47,058 nt of DNA from Planctomycetota bacterium (GTDB lineage: Bacteria; Planctomycetota; Phycisphaerae; Sedimentisphaerales; Anaerobacaceae). The DNA lies in NCBI GenBank assembly GCA_013349615.1, contig DUZJ01000020.1:1-47058 (forward strand), given 5' to 3'. Below, piece after piece: positions 41,238 through 47,058 of this stretch (its first letter is position 1; each line of letters begins with the position of its first letter). A model generated the notes under the pieces. The model made no database searches. It was not told the origin of the DNA and saw only the letters and a list, made by a program, of their open reading frames with translations. Position numbers and translations under genes: made by a program.

Positions 41238-42089
41238 ATGATGGATCGCCGAATCATAATAAACGCAGATGATTTTGGTCTCTGTGACGGTGTAAACGAG
41301 GCCGTGGCCCAGGCCCATAGCGATGGCATACTGACCAGCGCAACGATTATGGCCAATATGCCGGCCGCCGGCAAGGCTGTCGAAATAGCTAAGCAATTGC
41401 CCACTCTTGGCGTAGGAGTGCACCTTAATCTCACTGAAGGCCCGCCTCTGTCGAAAGATGATAGTATTAAAAGCTTACTCGGCTCCGATGGCCAATTTGC
41501 TTACTCGCCGTTCATACTGTCGTTTTTATCCGTGGCAGGCCATAAAATTAGAGAGGCCATCCGGGCCGAATTAGCTGCCCAAATACAATGGGTCATTGAT
41601 AATGGCCTAAAACCGACACATTTGGACTCACATAAACATATCCACGCCTTCCCCTCTTTGTTTTCCATCGTCTGCCAATTGGCAAGACGCTTTGGAATCG
41701 GCGCTATACGCTGGCCTTCCGAGCCGAAGGAGCTTTTACGAATACCCTGGCCGCTGACCGGCATAGACGGCAGGAGAAGAGCCCAAAAAATAAGGATTAT
41801 GGCCAGGATAAACCGCATGCAAAATCAGGATTTCTTGAAAAATGATGCTTTTCTTGGTATTGCACATACGGGTAAAATAGACGTGAATTTTTTCAAGGCA
41901 GTCGCTTTATATAATTCGGCGGCAACTGTGGAAGTGATGACTCATCCGGGATTTGCTGACGGGCTCCACCCGGACAAAACCAGGTTGCTGCACCAGCGAA
42001 AGGTTGAGCTGGATGCCCTTTGTAGTGGAAAAACAAAACAATATTTCAAAGATGCGGGAATAAAACTGGTGCATTATGGAAAGCTCTGA
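41238..42089 (+). CDS. YdjC/ChbG-family carbohydrate deacetylase
   Basis: A 283-residue protein of the YdjC/ChbG (HpnK-like) family: IINADDFGLCDGVNEAVAQA with the metal-binding Asp pair, GVHLNLTEG, and the HLDSHKHIHAFP motif; the end has VEVMTHPGF. These metal enzymes remove N-acetyl groups from amino sugars. The ATG at 41238 (or 41241) is chosen because the frame upstream is repeat DNA. The stop overlaps the GT2 gene by 14 nt. In this context a polyprenyl-linked or lipid-linked amino sugar is a plausible substrate; this is inference. Confidence 0.88.
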   Translation: MMDRRIIINADDFGLCDGVNEAVAQAHSDGILTSATIMANMPAAGKAVEIAKQLPTLGVGVHLNLTEGPPLSKDDSIKSLLGSDGQFAYSPFILSFLSVAGHKIREAIRAELAAQIQWVIDNGLKPTHLDSHKHIHAFPSLFSIVCQLARRFGIGAIRWPSEPKELLRIPWPLTGIDGRRRAQKIRIMARINRMQNQDFLKNDAFLGIAHTGKIDVNFFKAVALYNSAATVEVMTHPGFADGLHPDKTRLLHQRKVELDALCSGKTKQYFKDAGIKLVHYGKL

Positions 42090-43074
42090 ACGGGTAAATA
42101 CCGAACGCCTCGACTGTTCAGTAGTAGTGCCGCTTTATAACGAAGCTCTGGTTATCGAGGAGCTTTACGGCCGATTGACCGAAACAATGGGCGAAACCGG
42201 CCTGCATTATGAGCTTATCTTTGTCGATGATGGAAGCGGCGATAATACGTTGGAGCTGCTAAAAGATATTGCCGGCAAAGACGGCAGAGTCATTGTTGTT
42301 GAGCTTCGCCGCAATTTCGGCCAGACCCCCGCCCTTGCCGCCGGCTTCGATGTTGCAACAGGACAAATAATAGTATCAATGGATGGAGACCTGCAGCACA
42401 GCCCGGAGGAGATACCGGGTTTTCTTGAAAATATCGACGCCGGCTACGATGTTGTCAGCGGTTGGCGCAAACGCAGGGTGGACAATCTGTTAATGAGGAA
42501 GATACCCAGCAGGGCGGCTAACTGGCTTGCTTCAAAAATAAGCGGCGTCAACATCCACGATTTCGGCACGACATTCAAGGCGTACAGACGCGAGGTGATT
42601 GAGGAATTGAATCTTTATGGAGAGATGCACAGATTTATTCCGGCACTGCTTTCGCGAAGCGGCGCCAGAATCATCGAGATACCTATAAAGAACATTGTCC
42701 GCCCAAAAGGGGCCAGCAGCTATGGAATCTCCAGAACGTTCAGGGTCGTCTTCGATTTGATAACGCTCAGATTTCTGCTCGGGTACATCACAAGGCCGCT
42801 GCACTTTTTCGGCAGGGTGGCTTCGTATTGTATCCTTGCAGCCCTGCTGTTTAGCGCTTATATACTGTACGACAAATTCGTATATAACGTGCCGATTTTT
42901 GTTGCACACGGCCCACTGGCGGGCCTGGCCGCTGTACTTCTGCTGATTGGATTGATATTCATTGCTACAGGTCTGATAGGTGAGATGATAAGCAGAGTCT
43001 ATTTTGAATCGACAGGCAAAAAAATATATTCGGTGCGCAAAGTGCATCGAAAGGAAACTTTAACAACGGATTAA
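42076..43074 (+). CDS. Polyprenyl-phosphate GT2 glycosyltransferase (ArnC/GtrB/DPM1-like)
   Basis: 332 residues. A GT-A domain (SVVVPLYNEALVIEELYGRL, IFVDDGSGDNTLE, SMDGDLQHSPEEIP) is followed by two C-terminal transmembrane segments (about 240-262 and 275-300), the architecture of enzymes that load a sugar onto undecaprenyl or dolichyl phosphate. RRNFGQTPALAAGFD matches the same group. It is translationally coupled to the deacetylase. The sugar is unknown. Confidence 0.9.
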   Translation: MESSERVNTERLDCSVVVPLYNEALVIEELYGRLTETMGETGLHYELIFVDDGSGDNTLELLKDIAGKDGRVIVVELRRNFGQTPALAAGFDVATGQIIVSMDGDLQHSPEEIPGFLENIDAGYDVVSGWRKRRVDNLLMRKIPSRAANWLASKISGVNIHDFGTTFKAYRREVIEELNLYGEMHRFIPALLSRSGARIIEIPIKNIVRPKGASSYGISRTFRVVFDLITLRFLLGYITRPLHFFGRVASYCILAALLFSAYILYDKFVYNVPIFVAHGPLAGLAAVLLLIGLIFIATGLIGEMISRVYFESTGKKIYSVRKVHRKETLTTD

Positions 43075-43076
43075 GA

Positions 43077-43637
43077 GTGAGAAAGAAAAAGAAGCAATCA
43101 CCGGTCGCCTTGATTGTCATTTTGCTGGCCGTGGCAGTGGCAATTCTTTTAGTCAGGCATTTTCATATCAAAAATTTTCACGTTATCAAGCCGGATGTCC
43201 TTTATACCAGCGGTCAGCCGCGGGGGATGGATTACACACGCCTGCTTTACAAATATCATATCGGCACTATCGTAAATGTCCGTTCCGCCGCCGAACATCG
43301 CGAGGAAAATTGGTACAACGAGGAAGTAACCTGGGTCAGAAACAATGGTGTTAAATACTTCGAGCTGCCTATCGATAGAAGCATCAACCGGGCAAATTAT
43401 TTTCCTGACCAGGCAACTCAGAAAGAATTTCTGAAAATTATGTCTGATAAAACCAATCTGCCCGTGCTTTTGCATTGCAGTGACGGTAGAAAAAGAGTCT
43501 CGATGCTCACGGCCGTGTGGGCGGTTAAGGCCCAGGGATACACTGATCCGGCCAAGGTCATTGAACTTGTTCGAGTTATCAAAGAACGCCCGCTGCTCGA
43601 GGCCGAAAAGAGCTTCATTGACGGTTTGGTCAAGTAA
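43077..43637 (+). CDS. Membrane-anchored dual-specificity/tyrosine-phosphatase-like protein
   Basis: 186 residues starting with GTG 2 nt after the GT2 stop. One N-terminal transmembrane segment (VALIVILLAVAVAILLVRHF) is followed by a phosphatase domain with VIKPDVLYTSGQPRG and the CX5R loop HCSDGRKRVSML near residue 134. The active site would face the periplasm, so lipid or sugar phosphate is a more likely substrate than protein. It ends 4 nt before the convergent ArnT-like gene. Confidence 0.82.
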   Translation: MRKKKKQSPVALIVILLAVAVAILLVRHFHIKNFHVIKPDVLYTSGQPRGMDYTRLLYKYHIGTIVNVRSAAEHREENWYNEEVTWVRNNGVKYFELPIDRSINRANYFPDQATQKEFLKIMSDKTNLPVLLHCSDGRKRVSMLTAVWAVKAQGYTDPAKVIELVRVIKERPLLEAEKSFIDGLVK

Positions 43638-43641
43638 CGGG

Positions 43642-45288
43642 CTAAATCTTGTCGTTAGAACCACCGCTGGATTTATGTAATAGTGCCCCGCCTACAACTT
43701 CTTGTCCGTGTCGCTCGGCCTTTTCCTGCTCATAAACGATTTCAAAGTCGCCGTTGTCGAGCAGTTCGTCCAGATATATGCCGAAAGCCACGACCCACGA
43801 GCCCTTTCTGTACAGCTCATAGGCCTCTGATTTTGTCTGTATGTTGGGTACCGGTCTGCCAAAATAATGGACGAATCTTGCGGAAGCGGATTTGTATGCT
43901 ATCAGTTTGTCCGAGTGCGGCACCTTTTGCGCCACCGTTTGTGTAAAAAGCCTTGACGGCTGATTGTAATTGAGGGGATTTATAAAGCCGGTATAACCGA
44001 GCATTATCAAAACAGCGATACTTACGAATAGGGCCCAGCATGCCGCAGAGGATTTGTTGGCCTGAAATAAGCCGGCAACAATCAGAACGCCAGTCAATCC
44101 TGCTGTGCTTGAAATAATTGCTGCACGAAGAACCTCGGGTATTAGTTGGCCTATAACAATAGGTAGAGTAATGAATCCTATTATTAATACACATAAGTGG
44201 GAGAACAGAAGATTCCTTGCGAATTTGTTTGTGTACGCTTTCCGGCAAAAAACCATATCTTCCAGCAGGATAGCGATCAAAACTGCCATTGCCGGTATCG
44301 CGGGGATGATATAATGCTGACGTTTTCCGCCTGATATTGTCAGAAAGGCAACATCAACAACAAACCACAGCCACAAAAATTTCATTACAGGCTGTTTCTT
44401 ATTCCAAACTCTGTAAAAAGGAGCAGCTAAGGCAAAAGGCACAAAAGCCGCCCACGGTAACATAAACTGAAAGATCTTGGGCAGATAGTAGTAGAAAGGT
44501 TTGTGGCCGGAAGCGTATGCACCAAAGAAGCGGTCTACAAATTCGCGTTTCCACACAGCCAAATCCCAATTCATCCTGGAAGCGATGGCCAGCGGCCAGG
44601 GCAAAACGATAGCTAAGAAAACGACCGTCCCGATAATTGGCAAGAGTTTGGGTATTTGTTTCCACCGGTGAAACACAGCAACGTAGAAAAAAAGCGGCAC
44701 CAGTACCAGAGGCAGAGGAGCAGGGCCCTTGGCAAGATTTGCCAGCCCACAACTTATCCAGAAAATCAGCATATAGACCACTTGTCTTTTGCGGTTTTTG
44801 GTGGAAACTGCTGAGTAAAAAGTTAAGAAGCACAGCATAATAAAAAAGGTCAAAACCATTTCCGGCCTGGCATTATGCGAGTAACGTGTATAACCTAACG
44901 ATGTCGCCCAAACAGCCGCGGAAAGTATCGCAATGCGAAAGAAGAGCCACTGGTTTACAAAATATAGAATAGCTATAACCGACAAAACGCCAAAAACAGC
45001 GCTTGGCAGCCGGGCAGTGAATTCGTCGACCTTTCCGGTTATTTTGGCCAAACCTGCTACAAGCCAATAAGAAAGCGGCGTTTTCTCAAGGCGAGGCTCT
45101 CCATTACAGGTAGGCATGACCCAATCGCCGCTTTCCAGCATCTCTCGAGCAGTAATCGAAACAAAACATTCATGATTATTGAGCGGCCTTTCGGAAAGTG
45201 TCCAGGAGCCGGTTATTGCAGAAAACAATAATACTGCACATAGGACAAAAATCTTCGTTATCTTGGTATTGCTATGGTTGTTTTCCAT
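43642..45288 (-). CDS. ArnT-like (GT83/GT39) lipid-linked sugar transferase
   Basis: A 548-residue polytopic protein with about 12 transmembrane segments. The first periplasmic loop has NNHECFVSITAREMLESGDW and GEPRLEKTPLSYWL, the ArnT/PMT pattern in which an acidic residue near the N-terminus is catalytic (Glu here in NNHE). It moves a sugar from a polyprenyl-phosphate carrier to an acceptor such as lipid A or a protein. It converges on the deacetylase-GT2-phosphatase operon, which could supply its donor. Confidence 0.88.
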   Translation of the reverse strand: MENNHSNTKITKIFVLCAVLLFSAITGSWTLSERPLNNHECFVSITAREMLESGDWVMPTCNGEPRLEKTPLSYWLVAGLAKITGKVDEFTARLPSAVFGVLSVIAILYFVNQWLFFRIAILSAAVWATSLGYTRYSHNARPEMVLTFFIMLCFLTFYSAVSTKNRKRQVVYMLIFWISCGLANLAKGPAPLPLVLVPLFFYVAVFHRWKQIPKLLPIIGTVVFLAIVLPWPLAIASRMNWDLAVWKREFVDRFFGAYASGHKPFYYYLPKIFQFMLPWAAFVPFALAAPFYRVWNKKQPVMKFLWLWFVVDVAFLTISGGKRQHYIIPAIPAMAVLIAILLEDMVFCRKAYTNKFARNLLFSHLCVLIIGFITLPIVIGQLIPEVLRAAIISSTAGLTGVLIVAGLFQANKSSAACWALFVSIAVLIMLGYTGFINPLNYNQPSRLFTQTVAQKVPHSDKLIAYKSASARFVHYFGRPVPNIQTKSEAYELYRKGSWVVAFGIYLDELLDNGDFEIVYEQEKAERHGQEVVGGALLHKSSGGSNDKI

Positions 45289-45322
45289 TGGCGTAACTTT
45301 GCCTTGATGAATGTTTAGAGAT

Positions 45323-46669
45323 TCAGTTTAACATCTTGATTATTTCGTCGATATCGTTCGGTGCTTCTATAGGGGGATTGCTGAATTTGCCCTGATTTTC
45401 CTTGTGGTAGTTGACGGTTACGTTTGGGTCCTTTAATGGGTGGCCAGTCAGCACACAGGCAACTCTCTCGTCAGGGGCAATGACGCTTTCGGCCCTAAGG
45501 TTCCTTAAGCCCGCTATTGTTGCCGCCGAGGCCGGCTCACATCCCAAACCGTGTCTGCCGATAATCGCTTTTGCCTCGAGAATTTCTTCGTCGGTTACAG
45601 CCCGGCAGACGGCGTTACATATATCAATCGCTCTCAGGCATTTTTTCAGATTGACCGGACGCGCGATTTCTATCGCCGAGGCACAGGTATGCGGCGAAAA
45701 GTTACGAGCGGACAAATCAGCGTAGTAATTGTCAATAATTTTTTGGTCGACTTTGCCGTTATTCCAGGCGAGCTTCTTGTTGTTGACTAAATCGGTCAGC
45801 GTATCGGCGCCGGCAGCGTTTATAATGGCCATTCGCGGTATCCGTTCAATTAAGCCGAGCTGTTTCAATTCATAAAAGGCCTTGCCAAAGGCGCTGGAAT
45901 TGCCCAGATTCCCACCAGGTACAACTATCCAGTCCGGCATTTCCCAGCCCAGGCCTTCGATGATTCGATACATTATGGTCTTTTGGCCTTCGAGCCGGAA
46001 CGGATTTAACGAGTTGAGCAGATATAGTCCCAGCTTGGTGCAGACATCCTGAACCTGACGCATACAGTCATCGAAGTCACCCTGTATTTGAATCGTTTGC
46101 GCACCGTAATCCATTCCCTGGCTGAGTTTGCCAAAGGCGATTCGACCTGAGCCGATAAACACCGTGGCTTTCAGCCCGCAGCTATGTGCATACAGGGCCA
46201 CCGATGCCGAAGTATTGCCCGTCGATGCGCACGCGCACGAACTGACACCGGCCATGTTTGCGTGACTGAATGCCGCCGCCATTCCGTTGTCTTTGAATGA
46301 GCCGGACGGATTCAGCCCTTCGTATTGCAGATATAAACGTCCCGCCCGCATATCCGCGTATTCGGCGACAGCGTCATTTTGCTGTAGGATTGTTTGTCCT
46401 TCGCCTATGGTAACTTTGTATTTGTCGTCACAGAAATTCAACAGATCGCGGAACCGCCATACACCGGAAAAATCCAGGGGATTGCTTTTGTTTGCCCAGC
46501 GTCTCTCGAATTCGCTCAATTTCTTAGGCACCTTAATTTTGTCCCAGTTATATTGTGCATCGAGCAGCTCGCCGCAGGCCGGACACTTAAAAATGGCCTG
46601 CCCGCAGTCGAACTCGGCCCCGCAGTCCGGATTAATACACTTCTGAAAAGCAGTACCAGTCATACTCAT
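45323..46669 (-). CDS. thrC: Threonine synthase
   Basis: A 448-residue PLP enzyme turning O-phosphohomoserine into threonine. The N-terminus has a zinc-ribbon-like segment ([20 protein letters not shown], then ACGELLD). The PLP lysine is in [11 protein letters not shown] (Lys126), followed by [20 protein letters not shown] and the phosphate-binding [20 protein letters not shown] precedes the ATG at 46669; a TTG at 46675 is less likely. It lies 34 nt upstream of the ArnT-like gene on the same strand. Confidence 0.93.
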   Translation of the reverse strand: MSMTGTAFQKCINPDCGAEFDCGQAIFKCPACGELLDAQYNWDKIKVPKKLSEFERRWANKSNPLDFSGVWRFRDLLNFCDDKYKVTIGEGQTILQQNDAVAEYADMRAGRLYLQYEGLNPSGSFKDNGMAAAFSHANMAGVSSCACASTGNTSASVALYAHSCGLKATVFIGSGRIAFGKLSQGMDYGAQTIQIQGDFDDCMRQVQDVCTKLGLYLLNSLNPFRLEGQKTIMYRIIEGLGWEMPDWIVVPGGNLGNSSAFGKAFYELKQLGLIERIPRMAIINAAGADTLTDLVNNKKLAWNNGKVDQKIIDNYYADLSARNFSPHTCASAIEIARPVNLKKCLRAIDICNAVCRAVTDEEILEAKAIIGRHGLGCEPASAATIAGLRNLRAESVIAPDERVACVLTGHPLKDPNVTVNYHKENQGKFSNPPIEAPNDIDEIIKMLN

Positions 46670-46739
46670 TTTCAAAATTCCTTCTCAATCTTTACTTTCG
46701 CGGAATTATAAACAATAAACAGAACCAATGGAACAAAAT

Positions 46740-47058
46740 TGGGTTTGATCCGGCTTCGCCAGAGGCTACGCCGCGACAAGTTGGGTTTGTATTGGCTTTG
46801 TTTTGGGTTTGTTTTGGCATTTTATTGGCTTTAATTGGGTTTGATTGGGTTTGTATTGGGTTTGAATTGGGTTTGTTTTTCCCACGTTGACCAAGTGTCT
46901 TTTTTTCACAATCCTTTGTTAATACTCGGCTTACATTCATTTGGGCTTTTTGGAAATTGGGTTTGTTTTGCATAAAATGAGCGATTTGTAGTGCGCTCAC
47001 TACAGTTGTAGAGGGGAAATTAGTGAAAAGTGAGCTAAAGTGCCTAAAGTGAGCTAAA
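46740..47058 (-). mobile_element. Dispersed repeat, copy 3 (runs off the window)
   Basis: The same element in the opposite orientation: the head at the window edge (TTTAGCTCACTTTAGGCAC), the CACTACAAA palindrome near 46985-47008 with a slightly changed arm, the body, then a tail of ten or more AAACCCAATT-type units. A short foreign GC-rich stretch (about 46750-46780) interrupts the tail. Confidence 0.85.

Overview
The window looks like a chromosomal segment of a planctomycete, most likely of the Phycisphaerae or Sedimentisphaerales side. This is an inference from gene content, not a computed placement. The clues are ECF sigma factors paired with unusual membrane partners, a beta-helix surface protein with a dockerin-like GDINGDC segment, meso-DAP-type peptidoglycan genes, and intergenic DNA crowded with dispersed and tandem repeats. 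No rRNA, tRNA or CRISPR array was found.

Layout. 1-0.7 kb: a Phd/RelE-type toxin-antitoxin pair. 1-4.7 kb (minus strand): exported, arginine/glycine-rich proteins around an ECF sigma factor. They are a repeat protein, a small membrane protein, a Spy/CpxP-like LTxxQ protein and an exported O-methyltransferase. 5-6.2 kb: an ASCH-domain protein and a HAD hydrolase. 6.3-15 kb (plus strand): rmuC, a GT4 glycosyltransferase, trxB, trxA, an SDR oxidoreductase, a Tat-exported phosphoesterase, recJ and a lipoprotein phosphoesterase. 15-16.7 kb: a transglutaminase-like lipoprotein split by a frameshift. 16.9-23 kb: murE, murF and mraY, with a 2.1 kb island of toxin-antitoxin genes and relics between murE and murF. 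23-26 kb (minus strand): a small membrane protein, groEL, groES and a receiver-domain protein. 26-27.3 kb: a hairpin-rich spacer with a GIY-YIG nuclease remnant. 27.3-31.2 kb: a large adenine-specific DNA methyltransferase translationally coupled to a small PD-(D/E)XK-like protein, which is a candidate restriction or defence system. 31.2-34.1 kb: repeat-rich DNA around a UbiA/MenA-type prenyltransferase and a dockerin scrap. 34.2-36.7 kb: a second ECF sigma factor with an anti-sigma-like membrane protein. 37-40 kb: a broken subtilisin-type protease and a large beta-helix protein. 40.6-45.3 kb: a strong promoter and structured leader, then a YdjC/ChbG deacetylase, a polyprenyl-phosphate GT2, a membrane-anchored phosphatase and, convergently, an ArnT-like transferase. 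Together these resemble a lipid-linked sugar modification pathway. 45.3-46.7 kb: threonine synthase.

Themes. (1) Repeats of several kinds: three copies of a 240-320 bp element, paired 15-16 bp inverted repeats, dRS3-like palindromes, heptanucleotide tandem arrays inside murE, murF and the beta-helix gene, and an array of small hairpins. (2) Gene decay and mobility: ASCH, HicA, GIY-YIG, protease and dockerin remnants, and a higBA module between 60-bp near-identical direct repeats. (3) The strongest candidates for an undescribed system are the methyltransferase-nuclease pair and the Arn-like envelope cluster with its structured leader.
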